NCBI GenBank assembly: GCA_013215145.1
Contig: JABSRP010000003.1
Coordinates: forward strand, 62,001-126,000
From: Pseudobacteriovorax sp.
GTDB lineage: Bacteria; Bdellovibrionota_B; Oligoflexia; Oligoflexales; Oligoflexaceae
Length of the DNA stretch: 64,000 nt
Reading direction: 5' to 3'
Shown: positions 6,380 to 16,156 of the stretch, in pieces
Layout of the letters: the number at the start of each line of letters is the position of its first letter
Position numbering within the stretch: position 1 is the first letter of the stretch
Position numbers and translations under genes: made by a program
The notes under the pieces: model-generated
What the model was told of the DNA's origin: nothing
Seen by the model: only the letters and a program-made list of their open reading frames with translations
Database searches by the model: none

Positions 6380-9169
6380 GTGAATTTGTTTAGGGTATAT
6401 CACCTCATCTCAACTTTGATACTCTTGGTAGTCGCGGAATCTGCGCTTGCTAATTCCTATTATATTCCATTAGGAAAGAATAAACGGGATATTGGAGCCG
6501 GTGTTCTCTATTATTTCGACGAGAGTAGCGAGAAGGTTTTAGCTGACATTCAAGCGTTGGATGCGGAAGAGTTCCAAACCTATCAAAAATCTACCTTAAA
6601 CTTTGGTTATACCAAAGCTAATGTGTGGATGAAATTCACATTGAAAAACCCGCTGCAAAAACGTAGCAGTCCCTACCTGGTGATTAATTATCCTCTCTTG
6701 GATAAAGCAAACGTCTACGTGGAAAAGCGGGACGGGACGTTTAAAAAGTACGTCAATGGCGATCTTTATCCTTTTTCAAAGCGATCGATTTCTTACCGAG
6801 GATTTGTGGTGCCATTGCGTTTTCAGAGCAAGGAAGCCAAAACCATTTATCTTCAAGTGGCTTCCAGTAGTTCGCTGTTGACGCCGGTCTCCCTCTGGCA
6901 GAGGAAGGCTTTTTTTGGATTTTTAGCGCAGGAAAAAATGATGCATGGCCTTTATTATGGCTGTATTTTGGCAATTCTGGCCTATAATTTCTTTATCTTT
7001 ATCTTCACCCGAAGCAAGTCCTATGGCACTTATGTGATTTTTTTAGCAGCGAGCGCCTTGTTCTATCTGGCCTGGACGGGCGTAGGAACCGAATACCTTT
7101 GGGGCGAGTCTACTTGGATGACGCAACGCGCTTTTCCACTTACAGGTTCGCTTTTAGCACTTTCCGTGGTGGTGTTTCAGTACTTTTTCCTCGCGATCAA
7201 AAACACGATGCCGCGATTAAATAAATTCTATTATTTTCTGTTTTTGGTCTATTCTACCTCTTTGATATTAGCTGTTACCATGCCAATCGAGGTTATTCAG
7301 CCCGTCTGTGTTGCATTAGGGGTTTTGTCAGTGGTCATTGCATTCGCGGTTTCCCTTTATGCGATGGCAAAGGGGAGCAGGCCGGCTTTGTTTTTTACCG
7401 TGGCTTGGTCTGTTTTTATCGGTTTTATCATACTCGGGGGAATCGCGGCTTCAGGGTTCATCGACCTAGGAGATGACATCCAGCTACTAGCGAACTACGG
7501 AAGTCAGTTTGGTTCGGCCTTGGAAGCCATTTTGCTTTCTATAGGCCTGGCCGATCGGATCAATACGATGCGCCGCAAGGAAGCCAAGCAAACCCAAAAA
7601 ATCCTGGCTCAGGCAAAAGAGATTGAAATCAAAAGCGAGGAAACTCGCAAGTCTCAGGAAGCACTTATCAAGTTCCAGGAAGACTCCATTGAAAAGCTTG
7701 ATCAACAAGTGAAAGAGCGGACCAAGGAGATTCGCGATATACTCGAGCACATTGAACTTGGCATTTTTACGTTCGATGAGAATTTCGTGATCGCTGAAGA
7801 GCACTCCACCCATTTAAACCAGCTATTAGGCAACCAGAAATTTGCTGGCACTGATGTGAGGCAATCCATATTTTCTCAGGGCAATGTCAGCAATGACAAA
7901 CTAGCGATGATGGAGAATTCCTTTTTCGTTAGTTTTGGTACTGATGTTGATCTTGGGTGGGAAGCAAATAATGGCAATGTCATTCATGAAATGGACGTGG
8001 TTATGCCTGATCAAGCAGTGAAAACGATTTCCATGGAGTTTGATGTCATATTGGATGAGGATACGGAGGAAGTTAACCGCTTTTTAGTTTCGTTAAAAGA
8101 CGTGACGTATTTAAAGGGCTTGGAATCCGAAGCTGCTGAAAAAAGCTTGGAGAACCAGATTCTACTGGAAATGTTGAGTAATGAATTGACGAAAACGAAA
8201 CGCTTCATTGACCGAACAGTGCAAACGGAGAAAGAGTTAGGAATCTACCTCCCTAACATCCATAACGATGATGATGCTTATGCCATGGCTTATCGCATCT
8301 TTCATACTGTAAAGGGTAACGCCAGATCATTAGGGTTTCAGAGTATTGCAGAACTGATCCATGAAATCGAAGACCTTATGCCCAAGCTTAAAAGCAAGGA
8401 AATCGATAAACAGGATTTTGATCTTAAGATTCAGGACTTCTATAAATATATCGATCGCTTTGATGTGCTTTATCAAGATAAATTTGCTCCGCTAAAACTT
8501 CAATCTGATGCAAAATCAGAGGATCACGATGTCAAGGCCTTCTTTCATGACTATCTCATGCCAGGAGTTAAAGAGATTTCAGCAACGCTAGAAAAACCCA
8601 CACCAGATATTCATGTCAATAACCCTGATGGATTCTCTTTTGGCAACGAGGACCTCTCCGACCTATTCTTTGGAATATTTAATCATATCCTTCGTAATTC
8701 ATTGGATCACGGTATCGAGATACCGATAGAGCGTGAGCGCATCGGGAAGCCAATTAAAGGGAAAGTTACGGTAAATCTAAGTGAGAAAGACTCCTGCCAG
8801 CAGATCTTGATTCGTGACGATGGCGCTGGGCTCAATATGACAAAGCTAAGATCCAAAATGAAAACCGTTCCTGGCGCTCCCCCACCGACCATGGAGCAAA
8901 TAGCCGAACTAGTATTTTCTTCGCAGTTATCGACGGCAGAAACAGTTTCTAGTATTTCGGGGCGTGGAGTCGGTATGGATGCGGTTCGGAATGATCTGCG
9001 GAGTATTGGTGGGGCGATCTATATTCATCTGTTAATTACCGAAGAAGAGCTCACTCAGAAAAAGCTACAAAGCCCAGAGCATGATCTCAAAATCCCCTTC
9101 GAGTTTGAGATTGTGTTACCTCTTGGGACGTTTCACGCGAACCCCAAGAGGCTTGATCAGTCAAGCTAG
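6380..9169 (+). CDS. 7TMR-DISM sensor kinase with HPt and CheA-like ATPase domains
   Basis: A 929-aa inner-membrane signalling protein starting with GTG. Order: signal peptide (1-25), extracytoplasmic 7TMR-DISMED2-type beta domain (about 30-175), seven helices (about 187-395), coiled coil (395-455), PAS-like domain (455-590), HPt domain with phospho-acceptor His642 in FHTVKGNARSLGF, then a GHKL ATPase with N-box HILRNSLDHG, G1 DDGAG (813-817) and G2 GRGVGMDAV. The HPt plus ATPase without a dimerisation/His-box resembles the CheA P1 and P4 domains, so phosphotransfer to an external receiver is expected. No response regulator is adjacent. Paralogues lie at 27694-29649 and 40271-43090. Confidence 0.85.
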   Translation: MNLFRVYHLISTLILLVVAESALANSYYIPLGKNKRDIGAGVLYYFDESSEKVLADIQALDAEEFQTYQKSTLNFGYTKANVWMKFTLKNPLQKRSSPYLVINYPLLDKANVYVEKRDGTFKKYVNGDLYPFSKRSISYRGFVVPLRFQSKEAKTIYLQVASSSSLLTPVSLWQRKAFFGFLAQEKMMHGLYYGCILAILAYNFFIFIFTRSKSYGTYVIFLAASALFYLAWTGVGTEYLWGESTWMTQRAFPLTGSLLALSVVVFQYFFLAIKNTMPRLNKFYYFLFLVYSTSLILAVTMPIEVIQPVCVALGVLSVVIAFAVSLYAMAKGSRPALFFTVAWSVFIGFIILGGIAASGFIDLGDDIQLLANYGSQFGSALEAILLSIGLADRINTMRRKEAKQTQKILAQAKEIEIKSEETRKSQEALIKFQEDSIEKLDQQVKERTKEIRDILEHIELGIFTFDENFVIAEEHSTHLNQLLGNQKFAGTDVRQSIFSQGNVSNDKLAMMENSFFVSFGTDVDLGWEANNGNVIHEMDVVMPDQAVKTISMEFDVILDEDTEEVNRFLVSLKDVTYLKGLESEAAEKSLENQILLEMLSNELTKTKRFIDRTVQTEKELGIYLPNIHNDDDAYAMAYRIFHTVKGNARSLGFQSIAELIHEIEDLMPKLKSKEIDKQDFDLKIQDFYKYIDRFDVLYQDKFAPLKLQSDAKSEDHDVKAFFHDYLMPGVKEISATLEKPTPDIHVNNPDGFSFGNEDLSDLFFGIFNHILRNSLDHGIEIPIERERIGKPIKGKVTVNLSEKDSCQQILIRDDGAGLNMTKLRSKMKTVPGAPPPTMEQIAELVFSSQLSTAETVSSISGRGVGMDAVRNDLRSIGGAIYIHLLITEEELTQKKLQSPEHDLKIPFEFEIVLPLGTFHANPKRLDQSS

Positions 9170-9216
9170 AGAGATCAGACTGTTAGAAAGACCTCTTAAG
9201 CTAGCTTTTACTATGG

Positions 9217-12200
9217 TTAGAAATAGTAGTATAGGGCCATGGACATTTGCCAAACAGACTGCAGTGAGTTGACATCATCTGGCGATGTATCCAAGTTACT
9301 ATAAATATACTTACCTGTTGTCTGATCGTAGGACACATCAACGATATTTTTCGTATAGGGGAAGTCTGGGTTGCGGACCTGCCCCCATTTTTTATTTAGT
9401 AGGTTAGGAACATTTTCAATATCAAGGACAAACCGGGCACGATGATCATCGTTATAGGCTGGAAGCTCTTGAGAAAGACGCAAGTCCATATTGTCTGTCC
9501 AGTCACCACTAAAGGCATTCCGTGGGGCAATCTTTCCGCGATATTTATCTAAGCCGTTTTTCGCGAGGTAAGCATTGAACTCGTCGACATCGAAACCATC
9601 AGCATAAATCACGTCACTGCCATCGCCCTTAGGCACATAAAGTAGCATACGATTACGGCGAGAAAACTCAGATGGTTCACCAAATAAACGGGATAGATTG
9701 CGAGAATTTCCGCCAAAGGTGTAAGAATAAGGTTGTCCTGAGCGACGCTCCAAGAAAAGACTAACAGTCGTAAGCAGGTCCCCGATAAAATCCTTGCTGT
9801 AATCGGCAGTGATCATAAACCGATGCTTGCGCTCGTAGTTAGATGTAGCCAAGTCAGGATTATTGGGATCGCGACCGACCGCAACCTGTCCGTAATTGGA
9901 AACGGCACGTGAACTGTTTCCGGGGATGATGTCTTGCACTCTCTGCCAAGCATAAGATCCGGTGATATTAAAGCCACTTTCAAAGCGCTTGCTGAGTTTG
10001 ACACTGGCAGTATGCCCAAAGCCTTTATCGGTGTTTGTCATCAGCATATCGGTTCGACGGCTAGAGTTGAAGCTCCCCTCATCGTCACTGTCTTCCGGAG
10101 TGGTATCGTAGATAGCTCGTCCATCAGGACCCACAGCATTGGGTTGGTTGTTGTCCACAGAATCCAGATTGCGGGCAAGATCTTTCCAAAGTAGTCCGTG
10201 CTTAACCTTGCTGTAGGTGTAATTGAATTCTAGTTGATAGTTTTTGCCAAGGCTGCGCAGATCAAAATTGTACATTGCGCTGGTATTAAACTTGAAGCTT
10301 TGAGGTAATTTAAAATCTGGATCAAGAGCGTTGGTGCTGCCATCTCCTGCTTGCAACTGGTTGGCCAAGTCTTCCGGGATATTGCGACCATCAAATCCAG
10401 AAGCCGAATCGGTGGACACGTCATTTGAGGTGATACCGTCATTGGAATAGTTGTTGGAAATCCAGACGTTTGGTGTCCCGCCACCAAAAAGTCCCATGCC
10501 TGTTTTTAAAGAGATTTTACGCGAAGGCTGATAGGTGATATCAAACCGTGGAAGGATGTTTTGCTTACCATCTAAATCACTGGTGTTAGAGAATCCGTAG
10601 CGGTCGGAGAAGTTTTGGTTGTAGGCTATGCTTCCGCGACTACTGTAGGTTTCGGCCCGGACACCATATCGGGTGACCACAGCATCTGTGATTTGATACT
10701 CATCCTGAAGCATCAAAGTCGTCACGTCATAGCCCCATTTTGCTCGGACATCATCGATGTTGTTGGTGACCGCATTTTGGTATTCAAGTTCGCTAGGCTC
10801 ACGTGCTGCGAAGTCTTCGAAAGAGTCGTAGGTGGCGACACCGTTAGAGGTTGGGCCGAATAGATTATTAATATCATATTGATCGTGCTCAATGGCGGCA
10901 GTGATCAAGTGAGAGCCTAAGAGATAGTTGCCTTCAGCAGCAAAATGTATGGTGTCATTATCAAGTTCGTTCGCGTGACGGAACTCATCTGGTCCGATTC
11001 TAACTGTCGCTCCATTAGGCGTTGTGACGTCGGCCTGCATAAAACCATTGCCATTGAGTGGATCTTGGCGTGTTTTAACTTTTTTGATGCTGGCTTCTAG
11101 CTTGGTGGAGAGATTTTCTGTCACGTCACTAAAAAGTCTTAAAGATAGGGTTTCCAGCGAGTCTTTACGCTCGTACCAGTTGGACGTCAAAGGTAGGCGG
11201 TCATCGCGAACACCTGTGGCATTGATGTTATTTCCTGCAGAGCGTTGGTATTTTGTTTCTAGCCTATGGTCGTCATTGATTTGGTAGTCAATTTTAGCCA
11301 AGAACTTAAGATCATTTTCCTCTAAAGGCTGACCAACGGTACCAGCATCAAAGCCATAAACGTCCCGAGAAATTTGTTGAACTGTAAGAACGTCTGAGGC
11401 AAAGACCTCTTCAGCTTCTAGGTCTGCTCCAGAGCCAGAAACGCCTGAACGGCTAGGGGATGATGAACGAAGGCCTTCCACAGCTACGAAATAATGGAGT
11501 TTGTCTTCAAGTATCGGACCACCGAGGGTGAAACCCATCCGCGAAAGGTCAAAATCTGATGCGACAGACTGATCTTTTGTTTTCTTTCCGACCCATTTAT
11601 CGTTTTTGTGAGCGATATAGACGCTGCCTTCAACATCGTTGGTTCCCGATTTTGTAACGACGTTGACATTGCCACCTAGGAAGTTACCGTAACGAACATC
11701 AAAAGGGCTTTGGTTAACTGATAGCTCTTCTATGGTCTTCAGTGCAATAGGAGATCTTTGGGTTGGATAACCACTCGCGTTGAGTCCAAAGTCATCGTCT
11801 TGTCTGATGCCATCAATGGTGACGGAATTGAAGCGATTGTTATTTCCGCCGATAAACAAGCTGTTACCTTCGACATAGGCGTTTGGATCCCGTCGGATGA
11901 TATCTTTTAGATCTCCAGTTTGAGAGGGAGTGTTGTCGATATCTTGAGTATCAAAAAGCGTCCCTCGCAAAGATGGGCTGACCCGAGCTCCAGATACTTC
12001 GATGCGTTCCACCGCTTGGTCACTTAATGAAAGGTTAAGCAAAGGGTTGCTGCCTGCTTTTAGACTGAGTCCCGACTGCTTACCTGTGACTTTTCCTGGA
12101 CTGGAAACCTGTAGATTATAGGGGCCGCCGACAATCAGGCCGGTGAATGAAAACGAGCCATTGTCGTTGGTGATTGCCGTCTTTTTAATTTTACCGCCGC

Positions 12201-12384
12201 TATGATCAATGACAACTGTGGCGCCAACCAGGGGGTCTCCCACGGCATCAGTGACGACACCACGTAGTCGCGAGGTGGTAACCTGTGCTGTGGCTGTTAC
12301 CGGTGCAAGCGACAGAATGGTGGCTGCCGGCAATGCTATCGCCGAGATAGCTAGGTGAATACGAAACGAAATTGGTTTTTTCAT
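9217..12384 (-). CDS. Oar-like TonB-dependent receptor with carboxypeptidase-regulatory domain
   Basis: A 1055-aa outer-membrane protein. After a signal peptide (to about residue 33) comes a carboxypeptidase-regulatory-like beta domain with LRGVVTDAVGDPLVGATV and NDNGSFSFTGL (35-115), a plug domain (about 140-250, with SVTIDGIRQDD and NVNVVTKSGTNDVEGSV), and a long barrel ending in the aromatic signature ALYYYF. This order is that of Oar proteins of myxobacteria and relatives, which act in adhesion or in surface transport and protein export. It is convergent with the upstream kinase gene. No dedicated partner lies next to it. Confidence 0.85.
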   Translation of the reverse strand: MKKPISFRIHLAISAIALPAATILSLAPVTATAQVTTSRLRGVVTDAVGDPLVGATVVIDHSGGKIKKTAITNDNGSFSFTGLIVGGPYNLQVSSPGKVTGKQSGLSLKAGSNPLLNLSLSDQAVERIEVSGARVSPSLRGTLFDTQDIDNTPSQTGDLKDIIRRDPNAYVEGNSLFIGGNNNRFNSVTIDGIRQDDDFGLNASGYPTQRSPIALKTIEELSVNQSPFDVRYGNFLGGNVNVVTKSGTNDVEGSVYIAHKNDKWVGKKTKDQSVASDFDLSRMGFTLGGPILEDKLHYFVAVEGLRSSSPSRSGVSGSGADLEAEEVFASDVLTVQQISRDVYGFDAGTVGQPLEENDLKFLAKIDYQINDDHRLETKYQRSAGNNINATGVRDDRLPLTSNWYERKDSLETLSLRLFSDVTENLSTKLEASIKKVKTRQDPLNGNGFMQADVTTPNGATVRIGPDEFRHANELDNDTIHFAAEGNYLLGSHLITAAIEHDQYDINNLFGPTSNGVATYDSFEDFAAREPSELEYQNAVTNNIDDVRAKWGYDVTTLMLQDEYQITDAVVTRYGVRAETYSSRGSIAYNQNFSDRYGFSNTSDLDGKQNILPRFDITYQPSRKISLKTGMGLFGGGTPNVWISNNYSNDGITSNDVSTDSASGFDGRNIPEDLANQLQAGDGSTNALDPDFKLPQSFKFNTSAMYNFDLRSLGKNYQLEFNYTYSKVKHGLLWKDLARNLDSVDNNQPNAVGPDGRAIYDTTPEDSDDEGSFNSSRRTDMLMTNTDKGFGHTASVKLSKRFESGFNITGSYAWQRVQDIIPGNSSRAVSNYGQVAVGRDPNNPDLATSNYERKHRFMITADYSKDFIGDLLTTVSLFLERRSGQPYSYTFGGNSRNLSRLFGEPSEFSRRNRMLLYVPKGDGSDVIYADGFDVDEFNAYLAKNGLDKYRGKIAPRNAFSGDWTDNMDLRLSQELPAYNDDHRARFVLDIENVPNLLNKKWGQVRNPDFPYTKNIVDVSYDQTTGKYIYSNLDTSPDDVNSLQSVWQMSMALYYYF

Positions 12385-12531
12385 GGTTATGTCCCAGTCT
12401 TGATCAACTATGCTTTTATGCCCATTAAACTATGGGGGAGGTTGTATTAGCGCACTTACCGATAAAGGTGTAGTCAAAAGATAGGGGGTTTACATAAAAT
12501 TAATAATTAAACTCCTTGCCTATATTTATGC

Positions 12532-13188
12532 TTAGCTTAATTGTTTATTTTTACCTGTAAGAGTGATCTCGTAGCATGTCTGGCCAGATTCTAAGTACTT
12601 TTTTTCGAAGTGTGTGCGATAGGCGAACTGATGATCGCGACACATTGATAGCATCTTTGTATCAGTCTTTAAAAAGTAGTCCGAAAGACTAGAGTTGACC
12701 TCTTCAATATACCAAGACTCATTGCTGACAAAGGTCATCTGTCCCATGTCATTTAGCGTCTCTATAAGGAAGCGGATAAAGGGCATTTGGGAAAACCTGC
12801 GGGAGGCATTTTTAGGGTTGGGGTTTGGATATAGGAAGAAAAAGCGATCTACCATATTGGGCTGAAGATGAGCTCCAAGATAGGATATGGCGTTCGCGTG
12901 AATGGGGTTAAGGTTGGGTAATTTGTGTCTTTGATACCGTCTCAAAAATTTTTCATATTTTTCCTTGGTATGTTCGATGGCTATGAGTCTGCGGTCAGGG
13001 TTGGCTGAAGCGTATGATATGGGGTGCCAGCCGACGCCACAGCCAATTTCAATATCGAGAGGAACCGAGTCATCGATCTCAGGAAAGCCAGGTAAGGAAT
13101 CAGGAATGAAGGGCTTAAAGGAGCGCATTGGGCCTCTGGTCCAAGGGAAACGCCCTAAATAGGAAATTGAGTCAATTGAGTCAATCAA
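12532..13188 (-). CDS. TrmB-like SAM-dependent methyltransferase (divergent active site)
   Basis: 218 aa read from a TTG at 13186-13188; an ATG at 13126-13128 with GAGG upstream is an alternative. The Rossmann motif IEIGCGVGWHP, the IAIEHTKEKYEKFLRR helix, and the C-terminal THFEKKYLESG match the order of tRNA (guanine-N7) methyltransferase TrmB. The catalytic FPDPWxKxRH of TrmB reads FLYPNPNPKNASRR here, and the ATDxE loop reads SNESW. I infer a TrmB paralogue that may have another substrate or altered activity. It is divergent from the TonB receptor operon. Confidence 0.65.
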   Translation of the reverse strand: MIDSIDSISYLGRFPWTRGPMRSFKPFIPDSLPGFPEIDDSVPLDIEIGCGVGWHPISYASANPDRRLIAIEHTKEKYEKFLRRYQRHKLPNLNPIHANAISYLGAHLQPNMVDRFFFLYPNPNPKNASRRFSQMPFIRFLIETLNDMGQMTFVSNESWYIEEVNSSLSDYFLKTDTKMLSMCRDHQFAYRTHFEKKYLESGQTCYEITLTGKNKQLS

Positions 13189-13299
13189 ATTCTCAAAGGG
13201 CTACCTACAATGTGGCAAGTCGTCGGTCAAATGGATTTCTCATTGTCATTATTCAAGGCCTTGCCTAAACTGAGGGGGAATTGTTTAGAAGGAATCGGT

Positions 13300-15333
13300 A
13301 TGCGACTCGTATTCTCCTCTGTTTTTCTCATGATTTCATTAAAATCTCTCAGTCAAACTGCAGACCCTCAAACCGAACAACCTGACGAAAACGTTAGTGC
13401 CGAGGCAGAGCAAGAGGAGCCGACATCCCCGCCTGCGGAAAAAGTTGAGCGTATCGATGTCACGGGCAGCCGGATCCAAAAAACCGAAGTGGATCAGGCC
13501 TCTAAGATTGAGATATCACGGGAGGAGGCTGAGCTTGTGGCTCCGAGTGGTGACGTTGCTCAGGTTCCTAAATTGTTTCCCGGCACCCTTGCAAGGCCAG
13601 GTGAATCGGAGGTCTCAATCCGTGGCTCAGACGCCGATGATTCGCGGTACTTTATCGACGATCTTGAAGTCCCTAATTTGTTCGAGCCACTCTCCGGGAC
13701 CTCGGTGGTTCCCTCAAAAGCTATCAATAATCTCGTGTTCTACCCTGGTAACTTCGCCGCTGAATACGGAAATTCTACCGGCGGTGTCATCAAGCTGGAG
13801 ACGCGAGGCGGCGACATCTTTGAGCCTTACTCAGAGTTCCGTTTAAACGTTCCTATTTATCTTTCGGCCTATCACGAGCAAGAGCTAACTGACAACTCAA
13901 CAGTGATTGTCTCTGGGCGCAAGTCTACCCTGGAAGGATTTGTTTCTGCATTTGCCGAAGACGGTCAGGTCTTCCTTCCCTACTTTCAAGACGCCTACCT
14001 TCAACATTATTACGATGGCGATAGCTTTACAGCGAAAACCAGGTTCATCCATAGTTTAAGTGGAGCTGAACTTAAGATTTTTGCCGAGCGCTCCACCTCA
14101 ACGGATGGTACCACCGAGTTTGACTTTGAAAATGGCTATAATCTATTCGGGACAGATATCGAATTGGGCTCCGGGGGGTTGAACCTAGAAATCGCTCCGT
14201 TTATTTCACGGTCTCGCACTGAGTTTTCGGTAAGTGATGTGTTCTTCAACATCGAGGTGACGTCTCTCAACATTCCAGTACGGAAACAGTTCGAGGTGAG
14301 TCGGGACTTTAATATTTTCTCTGGATTCGAACTTGTCTACCAGGATGTTAATCTCCAAGCTCTCGTTCCTGACAGGGTGAGTCAAGGGCCGTTTTTTGAC
14401 CCGGAAAACGCGGATAAGATCCTCCTAGACATCGATGAGTCCACGAGGCGGCAGGCCGTCTGGTCGACATTTGAATACCGATGGGGCAATTTGCTCTTAG
14501 CTCCGAGTTTGAGGCTGTTTTCCCAATCCTCTATTCCAGAATTATCTTATGACCCGAGGTTTATCGCACGCTACAATTATAGCCCATCTCAAACCCTTAA
14601 AATGGGGATTGGCCAGTTTACTCAGTCCCCCAGACCAGAAGAGATCAGTTCTGAATACGGCAACGAAGACCTTGATTGGATCCGATCGATTCACTATATG
14701 GTGGGATTGGAAAGCAACGTGCTCAACAATTGGACGAGTGACCTACAGCTTTATGTGAAAAACTGGCGAGACGATGTCACGGAAGATGCTCTGCAGAGAT
14801 ACCTTTCCTCAACGACCAGGCAGTCCAAAGGTCTGGAATGGTTTTTTCGGTATTCAAACCTAGGGCCTTGGTTTGGTTGGTTATCCTACACATATTCTGA
14901 AACGGAAGAGAAGCGAGGTCCGGATGCCCCGACAGTTCCCTCCGATAACGATGCCACACATATCCTAAATATTGTGGGAAACTATAAAATCAACGATAGC
15001 TGGCAGATCGGTGGGAGGCTTAAGCATCAAACAGGTTACGTTTTTACCCCGATCAATGAGGTTTGGTATCAGAGCAACACCGACACCTACCAACCTATAA
15101 GCGATCCAAATTTGGTGAATTCGGAGCGGGTTGAGGACACGACTTCGGCTTCAGTTTTTGTGCAAAAAGACTGGAAGTACGAATCCTGGAAGCTTGTCAC
15201 TCGATTTGGATTGGAGGAGTACCAGTTCACTAAATCATCGCCCAATATCAACTACAACTACGATTACTCTGAGCGAGAGCTAACTACTGGCTTACCTGTC
15301 ATACCATATATCGAATTGAGGGCCATACTATGA
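13300..15333 (+). CDS. TonB-dependent receptor
   Basis: 677 aa from the ATG at 13300 (AAGGA seven bases upstream; the frame is open further up but lacks a better start). Signal peptide to about residue 20, a Glu/Pro-rich linker, then ERIDVTGSRI, a plug domain with ESEVSIRGSD, FIDDLEVPN and AEYGNSTGGVIKLETRGG, and a barrel of alternating strands ending in YIELRAIL. The plug and barrel define it as an outer-membrane TonB-dependent transporter; the substrate is unknown. The stop overlaps the start of the following lipoprotein gene (ATGA), a sign of translational coupling. Confidence 0.85.
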   Translation: MRLVFSSVFLMISLKSLSQTADPQTEQPDENVSAEAEQEEPTSPPAEKVERIDVTGSRIQKTEVDQASKIEISREEAELVAPSGDVAQVPKLFPGTLARPGESEVSIRGSDADDSRYFIDDLEVPNLFEPLSGTSVVPSKAINNLVFYPGNFAAEYGNSTGGVIKLETRGGDIFEPYSEFRLNVPIYLSAYHEQELTDNSTVIVSGRKSTLEGFVSAFAEDGQVFLPYFQDAYLQHYYDGDSFTAKTRFIHSLSGAELKIFAERSTSTDGTTEFDFENGYNLFGTDIELGSGGLNLEIAPFISRSRTEFSVSDVFFNIEVTSLNIPVRKQFEVSRDFNIFSGFELVYQDVNLQALVPDRVSQGPFFDPENADKILLDIDESTRRQAVWSTFEYRWGNLLLAPSLRLFSQSSIPELSYDPRFIARYNYSPSQTLKMGIGQFTQSPRPEEISSEYGNEDLDWIRSIHYMVGLESNVLNNWTSDLQLYVKNWRDDVTEDALQRYLSSTTRQSKGLEWFFRYSNLGPWFGWLSYTYSETEEKRGPDAPTVPSDNDATHILNIVGNYKINDSWQIGGRLKHQTGYVFTPINEVWYQSNTDTYQPISDPNLVNSERVEDTTSASVFVQKDWKYESWKLVTRFGLEEYQFTKSSPNINYNYDYSERELTTGLPVIPYIELRAIL

Positions 15334-16109
15334 TCCGTCGTATTTTGCGCGTCACCAATCTTTCTTTTCTGCTTTTTTTCGGTCTTGCTCTGTCAAGCTG
15401 TGACGATATTGAGAGCACACCCGAACTCGTCGATAAGCTTCGGGCTGTGGGTGTTGCTCAAGACAGTCTCACCTACGTATCTCCTGAAGATGGTGCTGCG
15501 GCAGTCACGGCGACCCTAACATTCGTGCTTGTGACTCCGAACGGAGCCGGCCCTATCGAATCAGGTGCCGCCGAAAAAACAGATACCACCTTTCGCGAAC
15601 TGACCTTTGCCGCCGATCAGCCAGCTGCTGAGGTATACGCGGACTTTACATTACACAGATTTGTGGCCACCACGACGATCCCATCGCAATCAGAGCTTGA
15701 ATTCTCTCCATTGGACGGAACCGCTTATTTTGATGTGGGTTGGCGGTTTTCCATTGGCAGCGATGTGGAGTTATTCCAATCACGAATAAAAGTGTATCAA
15801 TCGGGAGAACGCATCGACCCGACCATATCGGGAGAGGAAAACCAGCCTTTGGGTATCTCCATCTTAAATCCTACTGAAAATCTTTCGGTCCCTGCAGGAA
15901 CCGTGACGCTAAGTGCTGAACTCAGCAACGACGTGGAAGATAATTATCGGATTTCTTGGCTTGTCGGAGTGGGCAGCATAGAACGTATCCGGACTATTGA
16001 AACAGATTGGGAGGGAGTCGCAGCAGGGAATCGCACAGTGATGGTTGTGGTCAGAGGATTGCGGTCCAATGCTTTCAACTATCAGGTCATTGATTTTGTA
16101 GCGGAATGA
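15330..16109 (+). CDS. lipoprotein coupled to TonB receptor
   Basis: 259 aa. A hydrophobic signal peptide ends in lipobox ALSSC, so the product is a lipoprotein. The mature part is acidic and beta-rich with two Ig-like looking halves: one around ATLTFVLVTPNG and one around ISILNPTENLSVPAGTVTLS. I do not recognise a named family. Its start overlaps the receptor stop by four bases, so the two are made together; a surface-exposed or periplasmic substrate-binding partner is a reasonable inference, as in other receptor-lipoprotein pairs. Confidence 0.75.
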   Translation: MIRRILRVTNLSFLLFFGLALSSCDDIESTPELVDKLRAVGVAQDSLTYVSPEDGAAAVTATLTFVLVTPNGAGPIESGAAEKTDTTFRELTFAADQPAAEVYADFTLHRFVATTTIPSQSELEFSPLDGTAYFDVGWRFSIGSDVELFQSRIKVYQSGERIDPTISGEENQPLGISILNPTENLSVPAGTVTLSAELSNDVEDNYRISWLVGVGSIERIRTIETDWEGVAAGNRTVMVVVRGLRSNAFNYQVIDFVAE

Positions 16110-16118
16110 TACAGAAGA

Positions 16119-16156
16119 GGACTCATACTTACGATTTAAGCTGAGTCCTTATTTTC
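16119..16156 (+). terminator. possible terminator after receptor-lipoprotein operon
   Basis: GGACTCA (16119-16125) pairs perfectly with TGAGTCC (16142-16148) and is followed by TTATTTTC. The loop is long (16 bases) and the second arm lies inside the last codons of the convergent GST gene. Confidence 0.45.

Noticed and set aside
13397-13846. 149-codon frame inside the TonB receptor gene
   Set aside because: Arg/Ser/Pro-rich out-of-frame reading of the plug region; no start signal.
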